From NCBI GenBank assembly GCA_028284445.1, contig JANQRS010000012.1, forward strand, positions 124,001-188,000: a stretch of 64,000 nt of DNA, written 5' to 3'. The notes below the pieces were generated by a model, which worked only from the letters and a program-made list of their open reading frames with translations, searched no databases and had not been told where the DNA came from. The position numbers and the translations under genes were made by a program. Position 1 is the first letter of the stretch. Each line of letters begins with the position of its first letter. This document shows positions 18,223 through 28,000 of the stretch, one piece after another. Source of the DNA: Calditrichia bacterium (GTDB lineage Bacteria; Calditrichota; Calditrichia; RBG-13-44-9; J075).

Positions 18223-18694
18223 ATTAACCCTCGTCAATTTATGAGTATGAGTGTTATCTGCGATGCACCCATAACGCAGATACAATTCGTCCGTCCCGGA
18301 CGTTCACGTCCACATCTCCATGTGAAATCATCCTCACCACATAACGCAGCACATCCTTCCTTCAGATGCGCCGGGGTTTTCTCATAGCGTCCTCCAGTCT
18401 GAGGTCTTCGTTTCTTAAGTGCCTGAATCAAACTAGGGTATTTCGCCATAAGAGGGTTATCACGAAAGCGACAGGGTTTGACATTTATGGGACAAGAGTA
18501 TCGGTGCGTGTTTGGAAAGCATGATTTCTCGTAAACTGTGCCTGTTTACCCACCCCTAAATCCCCTCCCGGGAGGATTTAGGGGTGGGTAAAGCACTTAA
18601 TCAGGATTTCACAAAATTTCAAAACACGGCCTCAGCAATAAAACCTGCTGTGCGGCAAAGCCGCACAGCAGCACCTGACCAACTCACAGGAATA
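18223..18694. other. Leader region between the two cohesin/dockerin units
   Basis: 472 bases between the cohesin gene of unit B and the dockerin gene of unit A. It holds the palindrome at 18545-18592, a hairpin at 18253-18283 (ATCTGCG / CGCAGAT) and two copies of CATAACGCAG (18270-18279 and 18340-18349). A GGAGG with a seven-codon frame (ATG at 18385, minus strand) is also present. Longer frames here (for example 18234-18449) look like chance. It may be a structured 5' leader. Confidence 0.4.
18545..18592. repeat. GC-rich interspersed palindrome, copy 3 (near-perfect)
   Basis: Arms TTTACCCACCCCTAAATCC and its complement meet at CCCGGG; the left arm has two extra C. The core differs from copies 1 and 2 (TAAATC instead of CTATC), so arms vary while symmetry is kept. 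Confidence 0.8.
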
Positions 18695-19522
18695 TCATTT
18701 CAACAAGATCATACGACGCGTCTCGCTGAAATTTGCGGCACTGAGCCGGTACAGGTAAATGCCACTGGTCAGCTGATTACCGGCATCATCATGGGCGTCC
18801 CAGGTCAGTTGATACTGTCCTGCCGCCATATGATCGTCGATAAGGGTTGCTACCAGCTGCCCGGCAATATTATAAATTTTCAAGGAAACCTGACCGGCTT
18901 TCGGGAGGGAAATATCCAGACGAGTTGTGGGGTTAAAGGGATTCGGATAGTTCTGCGAGAGCTGATACTTCTCCGGAATCGCATTTCCAACAGTATTTGT
19001 TTCGATGCCGACCGAAGGATCAAGGATAACGGTCAGGTCATTCGTCTCCAACTGCCCCAGTAAGGAGGCGAATGACGTTGAGGCCATGGCAGAATATTCG
19101 AGGTCCAGGACCGTCTCTGTACCAGTATTGCCAACACAGGCGAAAGTTAGGTCAATCAGGTTAAATGTGCCGCTAATTCCATTGATATTAGCGCCGTTAA
19201 AACGCACGGTACCGCTATCAGCTTCGGTATCATTCACGACACCGGTGAATCCTTGCAACACGCCGGAGTGACTCACCAGGTCCAGCACCTGCGGATCCCA
19301 GTCTAGGGTCGCTGTAAAGCTGCCAAGTTTATCATCCGGTGACCCCTGACTGCTCATATCCACTTCTACTTGTACCGTAATTGAGTCACCGCTGGCTGGA
19401 TTGCTCACAGAAGCAACGACATTTGATTTAACTTGCGCAAAGCCGGCGGCACTCAGGCAACAGAGCAATAGACCGCTCAAGGCTGCGCAAAACAGTCGAT
19501 TGTATTTTGATGTGTTTTTCAT
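18695..19522 (-). CDS. Cohesin-domain protein with type IX sorting tail (copy B)
   Basis: A 275-residue secreted protein, the same length as copy A at 14848-15675 and clearly its paralogue. Signal peptide (MKNTSKYNRLFCAALSGLLL ... 'GFAQ'), cohesin-like domain ('SGDSITVQVEVDMSSQG', 'LGSFTATLDWDPQVL', 'VRFNGANINGISGTFNLIDL'), then the sorting tail 'SQNYPNPFNPTTRLDISLP' ... 'SGIYLYRLS' ... 'RRMILLK'. AAAGGA precedes the ATG by eight bases. It follows the dockerin gene 19628-22156 at about 105 bases, matching the gene order of unit A. The expected role is a surface-displayed cohesin that binds the neighbouring dockerin (inference). Confidence 0.87.
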   Translation of the reverse strand: MKNTSKYNRLFCAALSGLLLCCLSAAGFAQVKSNVVASVSNPASGDSITVQVEVDMSSQGSPDDKLGSFTATLDWDPQVLDLVSHSGVLQGFTGVVNDTEADSGTVRFNGANINGISGTFNLIDLTFACVGNTGTETVLDLEYSAMASTSFASLLGQLETNDLTVILDPSVGIETNTVGNAIPEKYQLSQNYPNPFNPTTRLDISLPKAGQVSLKIYNIAGQLVATLIDDHMAAGQYQLTWDAHDDAGNQLTSGIYLYRLSAANFSETRRMILLK

Positions 19523-19560
19523 TTTTATGTCCTTTTTAAGATCGAATTCTGATTTTCACT

Positions 19561-19603
19561 CGCTTCCACATCCCCCTCGTCCCCCTTCGAAGGGGTGTGA
19601 AGC
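19561..19603. repeat. GC-rich interspersed palindrome, copy 4 (one arm shortened)
   Basis: CGCTTCCACATCCCC...CCCCTTCGAAGGGG...TGTGAAGCG. The outer ends and TTCGAA centre match, but the right arm lacks the inner CTCGTCCCCC complement, as if about 10 bases were lost. It lies between the dockerin and cohesin genes of unit B, the same place as copy 2 in unit A. Confidence 0.7.
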
Positions 19604-19627
19604 GGATTTGCAGATCTTGCTAAATTA

Positions 19628-22156
19628 TTAGTTACACACTGTATAGGGTACCGCAAGTCCTGCATCGTAAGACAGGAGGACCAGCGCATCGGTGGAATTG
19701 GTCAAGCCATCTCCATTGATATCGCCGCAGGCAGCATTGATATTGTCGAGTATCGTTGGATCGCTCACAGAAATGCCGGCATCGTAGGACAGCAGAATCA
19801 GTGCATCGGTTGAGTTGCAGAGACCATCGCCGTTCACATCCCCTTTGCGACAGGCATCGGTAATTTCAATGGTTTTATCTACCGGTGGATTCAGACAGGC
19901 CAGAAGGCTGTTAAAGTTGAGCGCCGATGCCATTGCTGAAAACTCCAGATCCAGATCAACGACATCCCCGGGATTGCCAACAGCCTTAAAAGTTAGACTG
20001 GCGACCGCAGTAAGATCAGAGCTACCATTCACATTCGCCCCGTTAAAAGTGACCCGCCCGGCACTATCATTCAAGGTGCCGGTAAAATCGAGGTTAAGGC
20101 TGCCTGTTCGGTATTCCAGCACTGCCGGATCGTAATCAACTGTTGCCGTAAAACTACCCAGAAGTGAATCCGCCGGATCGGCATTGCGCATGTCGATCAG
20201 CACGCCGACTACCACATTGGCATCCTCCCCAACATAGCCTGCGCCAAAGAGAGAGGCGTTAACTGCCCCGCTGCAGGCACCCTGCCCAATCACACGTGGT
20301 GAAAAACGGGTGGGTCCCCAGGGCCCGCCATTGGTACTGTTGACGGTCATATCAAAATCGATGATTTCGCCAGCAGGCGTATTCGCATCGATCGTAAAGC
20401 GAAAGGGTACCGGATTGGCGGCAGTAGCTCCGGGAGCAATTTTTCCGAAAGCTCGCGTATCCGAACCGATAAAACCGTTAACGTAGTTGCTTAATTCAGC
20501 AAGTGTCACGCTCACACCGCGAGCGGTATCCGTGCCGGTATTGATGAGTTGAATTCTCAGTTCAATCGTTTCACCGGCGTTTAAATAGCCGTCGTTATTT
20601 CCACTACTTTGTCCGGCATTATCATCATCGATGACACTGGCGTTGTATTCCACCGGCCCAACCAATCCGCCCTGAATATTGCTGTCGGTGAAGATATCAT
20701 AATCGCTGTTACCATCACGCAGATCCGTCCAGGCAATCACCGCTTCATCTGTTGTCCAATTGCTGGTGATGCCTTTCTTGAGAAGTGCACCACTGGCGTC
20801 ATTTTCTTCGTTGACCAGTTCGGGCGTGCTCCAAAAACTGCTGAGATCCTGTGGGCGATAGCTGTAGTAGACATCTCCGGATATTGTATAGGTGAGGTGC
20901 CAGTTGCCACCATTCTGATTTGCATGAAGCTCAACCTTGCGTTCGTTACCGGAAGTGGCCCCGGCCATGTATTGAACATTTGACCAATCAACGCCAAAAT
21001 TTTCAGAATAGCAGGTGCCAATATTATCGCCGTTAATCTGAGATCCCATTGTTACCGCAATCATTAGATTGCCCAGACCCTGATCACTTGAGGCCTCAAT
21101 ATCCGGGTCAACCTCGACCGCCGGCAGCAACCCGGACAGGGTTGCTGCAAAGACATCTGTGGTGAAGGAAACTCCAGCATTTGTGCTGTAAGAAATGCGT
21201 AGCAGGCCATCGGTGCTATTATAGGCCACACAGTATACAATGTCTCCCGAAGCACCGTAAGTACCATCGGGATCAAGAAAGACATCATCGTTCAATGAAC
21301 CAAAAATGATTTGCAAGTTGGAATAAGTGGCGCCACGATCAGTACTATACCAGAATGCGCCATCAACATCATCCGTTGTTGTTCCACCTACATTGCCCTG
21401 GGCTGTAACATAAATATTGTAGGAAACCACCGCATATGAATCGGTCCAAACAACCGGCTCCTGATAATCAGTAATGGTAGATTGCCCGGGAATACGCGAG
21501 TATTCTACCTGCTCACTATCGCGGAGAATTGTGGTAGTTTCAATGCGCCGATACGGTGACTCATCTATGACATACGCCAGGATGATTTTATCTTCGACGC
21601 CCTCACCTATTGCAATTGACGGTGAATGCAGTGGCAGGGTATTATCGAGATCGAGAACGTGAATCCAACTGCTGCCGTTGTCAGTAGATTTGAAGAGACT
21701 GATCACGTCGTTTTCGGCAAATTGACAGGCACCGTAAATAGTCCCGTCCGAAGCCGTTGCGAGAGCGGGATACGACTCATTGCGCACAGAGCTATTTTCG
21801 CGGAAACGCACATCGTCGCCCCAAACCTCAGAGCCGTTTCTGCCTCTCTCTCGAGGTTTGGCATAAATCGCTCTGGTGGTACTTGGCCGCTCCGGCGCCA
21901 TTTGAAGATTTTCATTCGCCGGTGTCTTCGGTTGGGCTGCTCTTAGCTCTGCGTATAATGCCTGAACACGAGCTTCATCTCCCGCTTTCCGTGCTTGCAA
22001 TAGTTCTTCCTCCAATGCGGTTCGTTGAGGAAGATGATCCGGTAAAGAAGCCGCTTTCTGCTGTCCAAATGCTACCTGACAGCAGAATAGCAGCATGGTA
22101 ATTGATAGCCGGAAAAACCACCGCCGGCCGAGCATATTTACTTTTGGTGTGAACAT
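19628..22156 (-). CDS. Sialidase-fold protein with cohesin and dockerin domains (copy B)
   Basis: An 842-residue secreted protein, paralogue of 15799-18222. Order: signal peptide (ending about 'VAFGQQ'), a helical charged linker ('LEEELLQARKAGDEARVQAL'), a BNR-type propeller (about 110-490) with Asp-box motifs 'STDNGSSW', 'STDRGATY' and 'STNAGVSF', an Ig-like segment ('ASVIDDDNAGQSSGNNDG'), a cohesin-like domain (about 640-765, 'LLGSFTATVDYDPAVLEY', 'VTFNGANVNGSSDLTAVASL') and a C-terminal dockerin with loops 'DVNGDGLCNSTDALILL' and 'DINGDGLTNSTDALVLL'. ATG 22156 has GAGG eight bases upstream. It starts the B unit. Enzymatic activity is not evident; adhesive or scaffold function is possible. 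Confidence 0.87.
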   Translation of the reverse strand: MFTPKVNMLGRRWFFRLSITMLLFCCQVAFGQQKAASLPDHLPQRTALEEELLQARKAGDEARVQALYAELRAAQPKTPANENLQMAPERPSTTRAIYAKPRERGRNGSEVWGDDVRFRENSSVRNESYPALATASDGTIYGACQFAENDVISLFKSTDNGSSWIHVLDLDNTLPLHSPSIAIGEGVEDKIILAYVIDESPYRRIETTTILRDSEQVEYSRIPGQSTITDYQEPVVWTDSYAVVSYNIYVTAQGNVGGTTTDDVDGAFWYSTDRGATYSNLQIIFGSLNDDVFLDPDGTYGASGDIVYCVAYNSTDGLLRISYSTNAGVSFTTDVFAATLSGLLPAVEVDPDIEASSDQGLGNLMIAVTMGSQINGDNIGTCYSENFGVDWSNVQYMAGATSGNERKVELHANQNGGNWHLTYTISGDVYYSYRPQDLSSFWSTPELVNEENDASGALLKKGITSNWTTDEAVIAWTDLRDGNSDYDIFTDSNIQGGLVGPVEYNASVIDDDNAGQSSGNNDGYLNAGETIELRIQLINTGTDTARGVSVTLAELSNYVNGFIGSDTRAFGKIAPGATAANPVPFRFTIDANTPAGEIIDFDMTVNSTNGGPWGPTRFSPRVIGQGACSGAVNASLFGAGYVGEDANVVVGVLIDMRNADPADSLLGSFTATVDYDPAVLEYRTGSLNLDFTGTLNDSAGRVTFNGANVNGSSDLTAVASLTFKAVGNPGDVVDLDLEFSAMASALNFNSLLACLNPPVDKTIEITDACRKGDVNGDGLCNSTDALILLSYDAGISVSDPTILDNINAACGDINGDGLTNSTDALVLLSYDAGLAVPYTVCN

Positions 22157-22287
22157 AATAACTACCTCATAATCGTTGAGAGTCTGATTCAATGGTCACC
22201 GCGTTTTTTTGCAACAATGACCGCTACTGTTCCCATCCTGGGATATTTATCCATTATCATCCTCATCCTCTCAAACAGGGTATTCGT

Positions 22288-24441
22288 TTACTTCAGTAGA
22301 ATCATGCGCCGGGTTTCCTCCAACACCGCGCCTGATCCAAGGACAGGTTGAGCCTCCAGGCGGTAAAAATAGATACCGCTACTCACTGTCTCGCCGGCAT
22401 TATCCCGACCATCCCACTGAACTCGGTGGAAACCAGGCGCCTGCCGCTGGTCGACAAGTACACGAACCTGCTGGCCAAGCAGGTTGTAGACCGTCAAGCG
22501 GACATCGCTGGTTTCACTAAATTCAAACTCAATAGTTGTTTCGGGATTAAAAGGATTTGGATAATTCTGATGTAAAGTGATGGTAGCTGGTAAATTGACG
22601 CTCACATCATCATCAATTGAAACCAATGACGAGTTGCGCTTCAATATTCCCTGGAAATTGATGCCCCAGCCGGTGCCATTCGGCAGCAATGCCAGATCCT
22701 GAAAGGTAAGGCTGGTTGTTAATTCCTCTTGCCAATTTGCGCCACCGTCTGTGGAAATAAAGAAATTGGCAATAGAACCATCTTCACTGCCTGCCATCCA
22801 AAGTGTGCTGGCATCTGCAGCGGCAAATTCACTGGCAAAGTATTGATCTGTATTCGCCAGCAAGTTCCAGTTTGCGCCACCATCCGTGGTGCGGAAAATG
22901 CCTTCATCAGCGGTAATCCAGCCATTATTGGCATCAGCGAAAAGCACCTTGCGAAGCCGCTCGGTTGCACCAATATCAACCGGCGTCCAGCTATCGCCGC
23001 CATCGATCGTTTGCAAAAGCAAACCAGGGCTGAAAATACCACCCACAGCCCATCCGGTACTGGCGTCGATGAAAAAAGCTTCATTTATATCAAGCGAGTC
23101 TATTTCCTGCATGGTCCAGCTATCGCCACCGTCTGTGGTTTTCAGCAAATCCCATCCGTTATAGGCAATCCAACCGGTATTGGCATCAACAAACTGGATT
23201 TCCTGAAAGCTGAAAATAGTTACGGAGTCCGGTATCCCGAGATCGAGTGAGTCAAGAGTAAGGCCACCGTCCATTGTGCGATAGACGCCACGTTCACGAT
23301 CAACAAAGAAGCCGTTGTTGGCATCGGTAAATACGATGTGCTGGATATTATTATAGGTGGTGGTATCCGGAGCATACCAGGTATCGCCACCGTTGTCCGT
23401 TTTCAAAATTGGTCCGGAACCGGCGGACCACCCGCTGTTGGCATCGATAAAAAAGACGGCACCGGGAGAGAAATCCTGATCGGTAGGACGTTCAGTATTC
23501 CATTCCCAACTCTGGCCGCCATCGTCGCTAAACATCAGCAAACCACCATCGCCAACCAGCCAGCCATTTTGACCGTCGTAGAAATCCAGCCCCCGCAACC
23601 AATTGGCAGCCACAGGTTCTTGCTCCGTCCAGGTTGCGCCACCATCGCCAGTGGTCAATATTAATCCCTGATTGCCGACGGCCACACCGCTATCCGGATG
23701 CCAAAAATGGATATCCGACAAGCTGTTAAAAGAAGGCTCAAGGTATTGTACTTGCCATACACCGCCATTGGTCGATTTCAGAATAATTTGCTCGATTCCG
23801 CCCCCAACCGCCCAGGCCAGACTGTCTCCGATAACGTGCAGGGCAATGATGCGATAGGTGAAGTTGGCATCATGCTGCAAGCCCCATTGTTGCCCGGAAT
23901 TAAAGGTCGCATAGATATCACCATTTTGCGACACCATCCAGCCGAGGCTATCGTTGGCAAAGTGGAGATCCCGCACTCCAAATACGATTGGTAATAGTGA
24001 AAGCGTCCAGCTTTGCCCCCCGTCCGTGGTTCTGTAAAGGGAGTCTGCCCGAGCGACATAGCCACTATCCGGACTAGAAAAGAACATGCTCTCCGGGGCG
24101 TTGTCAAAAGGCAGGGGGAATTCATCCCAGCTAGTGCCACCATCAATAGTTCTAAAAAGCTGCGGGTCCCATCCATAAATGAACCCGGTATCTTTATCGA
24201 TGAACTGCATGTCGCGGATATACCCGAGACCAGCAGTATTAAAGTTGACATCCCATTGACTGCCGTCGGCCGGGCTGGTCATAAAGACGCCGCCTGCTCC
24301 GCTGGCGAGGACAACATCATCAAATGCGTGGATATCAAAAAGACTATTGCCCTGCGGTTTCGGGACTTGCCATGCCCAATTTTCTTGTGCGAACACAGCT
24401 GCACAGCAGACTAACCATATAATTGTTATGGATCGTTTCAT
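22288..24441 (-). CDS. Ycf48-like BNR propeller protein with type IX sorting tail
   Basis: A 717-residue secreted protein made almost wholly of Ycf48/BNR-type propeller repeats. At least eight Asp-box-like motifs are visible ('TTDGGQSW', 'TGDGGATW', 'SDDGGQSW', 'KTDNGGDTW', 'KTTDGGDSW', 'QTIDGGDSW', 'RTTDGGANW', 'STDGGANW'), which suggests one or two propellers. It ends in a sorting tail ('LHQNYPNPFNPETTIEFEF', 'SGIYFYRLE', 'RRMILLK'). The ATG at 24441 (MKRSITIIW) has GGAG six bases upstream; the frame opens four codons earlier with TTG. Related proteins in photosynthetic organisms help photosystem assembly, but in FCB bacteria such propellers are surface proteins of unknown role. It heads the cohesin/dockerin island. 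Confidence 0.87.
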   Translation of the reverse strand: MKRSITIIWLVCCAAVFAQENWAWQVPKPQGNSLFDIHAFDDVVLASGAGGVFMTSPADGSQWDVNFNTAGLGYIRDMQFIDKDTGFIYGWDPQLFRTIDGGTSWDEFPLPFDNAPESMFFSSPDSGYVARADSLYRTTDGGQSWTLSLLPIVFGVRDLHFANDSLGWMVSQNGDIYATFNSGQQWGLQHDANFTYRIIALHVIGDSLAWAVGGGIEQIILKSTNGGVWQVQYLEPSFNSLSDIHFWHPDSGVAVGNQGLILTTGDGGATWTEQEPVAANWLRGLDFYDGQNGWLVGDGGLLMFSDDGGQSWEWNTERPTDQDFSPGAVFFIDANSGWSAGSGPILKTDNGGDTWYAPDTTTYNNIQHIVFTDANNGFFVDRERGVYRTMDGGLTLDSLDLGIPDSVTIFSFQEIQFVDANTGWIAYNGWDLLKTTDGGDSWTMQEIDSLDINEAFFIDASTGWAVGGIFSPGLLLQTIDGGDSWTPVDIGATERLRKVLFADANNGWITADEGIFRTTDGGANWNLLANTDQYFASEFAAADASTLWMAGSEDGSIANFFISTDGGANWQEELTTSLTFQDLALLPNGTGWGINFQGILKRNSSLVSIDDDVSVNLPATITLHQNYPNPFNPETTIEFEFSETSDVRLTVYNLLGQQVRVLVDQRQAPGFHRVQWDGRDNAGETVSSGIYFYRLEAQPVLGSGAVLEETRRMILLK

Positions 24442-25007
24442 TGTTTTCTCCAATGGTTAATTGACATTCCTGATTAAGTGCCTGGAGAAAAACTAGTAGG
24501 ATTTGTAAAAAAGGGTTAGAAGCGGAAGGACGCCGATTGCCAGAAATCGGACAAGCTTTTAGGGTCTATTTTGGAGCATTGACAGTGATGGGACATTTGT
24601 TGCTACTGGTGGGACTGGGCTCGCAAGCTCGCCGTCAGGACCTGTGGCCCGTTACGCGCTGCGCGCTGTTTGCATACCCCGGGATCCCCTTCGAAGTGGA
24701 CAGCAGAGAGATGTAGACGTAAATGACAAATGTCGAATGACCAATTTCAAACAAAAGAATCGTAAGTCGGATTAGGTGAAGCAATAAATTAACATTGGCC
24801 GCAATTCGCCAGAGACGTAATCCGACTCTTTGAGAGGGCTAAAGATTGGACAAAGCAACATCCCCGGTAGAGCCGCGAATGAGGCCATTTCACGTTCAAT
24901 GCCTACCGCTCCAACGCTTTGACCATTCAACTATTCGACCAATCGACCAATCTGCGATCTCCCTCTCTGCCCTCCGTGGCAAATCCTCAAGCATCGAGAA
25001 TCAGGCA
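24442..25007. other. Intergenic region upstream of the secreted-protein island
   Basis: 566 bases between the hybrid regulator stop and the propeller start. It contains a decayed palindrome copy around 24681-24700 (GGATCCCCTTCGAAGTGGA) and no convincing gene; a frame at 24846-25175 has no family resemblance. The promoter of the island probably lies here. Confidence 0.45.
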
Positions 25008-28000
25008 TCAAACATCCTTCAACACTTCAGACGGAGACACCCCAAATTCTTCGCGGTATCTTTTGGAAAAATAGGAAAGATTGGTAAAGCCAACGGCATA
25101 GGCAACATCGGAGACCGTGCCGGCACGCTGCTCCAGCATTTGGCGGGCACGCTCGAGGCGAATAGAGTTGATTAGCTCACGTGGGGTTTGGTCGGCAAGC
25201 GCGCGGATCTTGCGTTGTAGCTGACGACGACTCATGAAGAGCTTCTTGCTCAATTCTTCGACTCCAAAATCTTCGTCAGCCAAATGGTCTTCTATGGCAT
25301 TCATCAGCTTTTGCAGAAAAGTCTCTTCAACCGAGGTAAATTCCTGTTCGCGCGGTTTTAACATACCTTCGCGACGAAAGACTTCGCGCATCTTGCGACG
25401 CAATTCGATTAATTTCTGTACGCGGGTCAGCAGTTCACGGGCATTAAATGGCTTAACCAGGTAAGCGTCAGCGCCGGTTTCCAGACCTTCCAGCTTGTCC
25501 TCTTCTCCGGCTTTGGCGGTCAAGAGTATGACCGGGATGTGGCTGGTCTTTTCGTTGGTCTTGAGCGCCTTGCAAAACTCGTAGCCGTCCATTTCCGGCA
25601 TCATCACGTCGCTGATGATCAAGTCCGGTACTGCTTCGGTCGCCCGCTCTAAACCGGCGCGCCCATTTTCCGCTTCTATAATCGTAAAATCGCTCCGTAA
25701 TTGATCAACGACATAGCGGCGCACATCCGGATGATCATCAACGACCAAAACGATATCTACATCATCCGAAGCTGGAACAGCTTCAGCAGGTGGCAGACCT
25801 GTCTCGAGATCATTCAGGCGAATATCCGTCGAATAGAGCTCTCGATCTTCCGGTTTCTCAGGAGCAACAACTTCCTCACTAAATTCATTTTCACGAAAAT
25901 GCGCCTTGCCAATCGGAAAATTGAGGCTAAATTCCGTCCCCTCCCCCGGTTGACTGCTGACTGTTATCTCACCGTGATGCAACATGACCAGCTCTTTAGT
26001 CAATGCCAGGCCGATGCCGCTACCGCCATACACGGTGCCGTGCGTGCTGTCAGCCTGATAGAAGCGATCAAAAATATGCGGCAAATCTTTTTCAGCAATG
26101 CCCAGACCACTGTCTTTTACGAGAAGGTGTAAGCGCTGGTCATTCTTAATGGCAACAGAAATTCGTACCGTGCCGCCAGCAGGCGTAAATTTGCAGGCAT
26201 TTGACACGAGATTGACGATGATCTTTTCAAACTTATCGCGATCAAAATAGAAATCCGCCAACTTGTCCGTGATATGTTGGTCATCATATTGCAGACGAAT
26301 TCCTTTCTGTTCCGCAAGTGAGGCAAATGACATGACCAAGCCACGCAGAAAAGCCGGGAAGTCGCCTCTCTGGGCCTGGAGAGTGAGTCTACCCGATTCA
26401 AGCCGGGACAAATCCAGCAGTTGATTAATAAGCTGCAAGAGCCGCTTTGCGCTCTTGCGCATCATGCCAAATTCAGACTTATCCTGTTCTTTATCGCTGG
26501 CGGCAAGACGATCTTCCAAGGGACCGAGAATCAAGGTTAAGGGCGTGCGGAATTCGTGAGATATATTGGCGAAGAAGCGCGACTTCACCTCATCCAATTC
26601 CTTCAGCTTTTCCGCCTGTTCACGAATGGTAACGGTTCGCGACGCAACCAATTCCTCGAGTTCTTCCGTGCGCTTTTGCAGTTGATGAACCCGCCATTGT
26701 ACGATCAGCGCCACCAAGCCTACGGCCAAAAGTGCGTACAGCAATTTGGCCCAGGTGGCACGATACCAGGGTGGTAAGACGCTAAACGTAAATCTATCTT
26801 CTACACCTTGCTTCTCGTATACATTCTGGCTTCTAACACGGAAAGTGTAATCTCCTTCCGGCAAGCCGGTATAATCCTTCCAATATTCCTCGGTCCATGG
26901 CGACCAACCGGCATCGTAGCCGTCCAGAAAGAACTGAAATTTGTTCGCCTCAGGTGCATCAAAAGCCAGGGCAGCACACTCAAAACGAAGCGCGCTGGTG
27001 CTGTGTTCCAGTTCAACGTAGCCCTGAGAGCCTGGCTCTTTATCTACGGCAATGCCACCATAGACAAGCGAGTCATTATTGATCACGACACGTCTAACCT
27101 TGCTATAAAAAGGCTTATCATATGACTTATCAACACGGGCATCATAGCGAATCAGTTCATAGCTACCTGAGCACCAGGTTACCCCGCTTTGCTCCACGTA
27201 TTGTATCCAATCCTCACTTGGTCGCCGCCCGGCAAATCTTTTGAATGGTGTTGCATCAAGCTGCCAATTGTTGTCGCCTACATATTCAGCGAATCCCACC
27301 ATGCAGCGATTCTCACTAATCATGCTAACCCATATATTCCGCTCACTGTCTTCAATGAGTTGGGTATATCTCACGGGATCATAATCAGGGAAAAACGCGG
27401 GCAGCGAACTCTTAACAAGTTTGTTGCTATCGGCATCCATCTCATGTAAACCGAACAGTGAAGAGAAAATCGGTCTATCTCCGATAAGAAAGGTCTTTAA
27501 CACGCCACCGGGCACTCCTTCATCCTGCCCATATTCAGTGATTCTGAAGCTGGTGTTGGCTTTATCGACGCCCAGCACGTCTATACGGAATATTTGAGCG
27601 AAGGGCGTACTGCCCCACAATGTGCCATCGGACAATTCTACAATGCTATGCAGCGGATCATCAACGCCGGGGATTTTGCCCAAATCTGTCCACTTACCGT
27701 TCTCAAACCTCAGCCGCTTTATGCCGTCCCACATACCGATATAAAGAATACTGGGATCTGTCTTTGAAACGATCATTGTTATGAACTTTTCCGGTTTGAT
27801 TGGCAGAAGAGTTAGTTGCCCATTACGGAATTCGCGCAGAACGTTGCGAGAAAGAATCAACAGCCGATCCTGGAAACTGGCCAATTTTAATCCCACATCA
27901 GAAAATTCCTGAATGACCGATAGTCGATTTTGTTGTAAACCCAGGGTGCCTGACATAGAATGGATGTCACCTGAACGATCAAGGCGATATAGAAAGCGAT

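Noticed and set aside
18234..18449. A 71-residue frame upstream of the copy A dockerin gene
   Set aside because: It overlaps the leader region, has a poor start context and no family; the leader structure explains the sequence better.
15799..22156. True sialidase activity of the BNR-type proteins
   Set aside because: Asp boxes are present but the sialidase arginine triad could not be identified, so the fold is called without enzymatic activity.
24846..25175. A 109-residue frame upstream of the secreted-protein island
   Set aside because: It has low-complexity and repeat-like text, no ribosome-binding site, and overlaps the 3' end of the hybrid regulator on the other strand.
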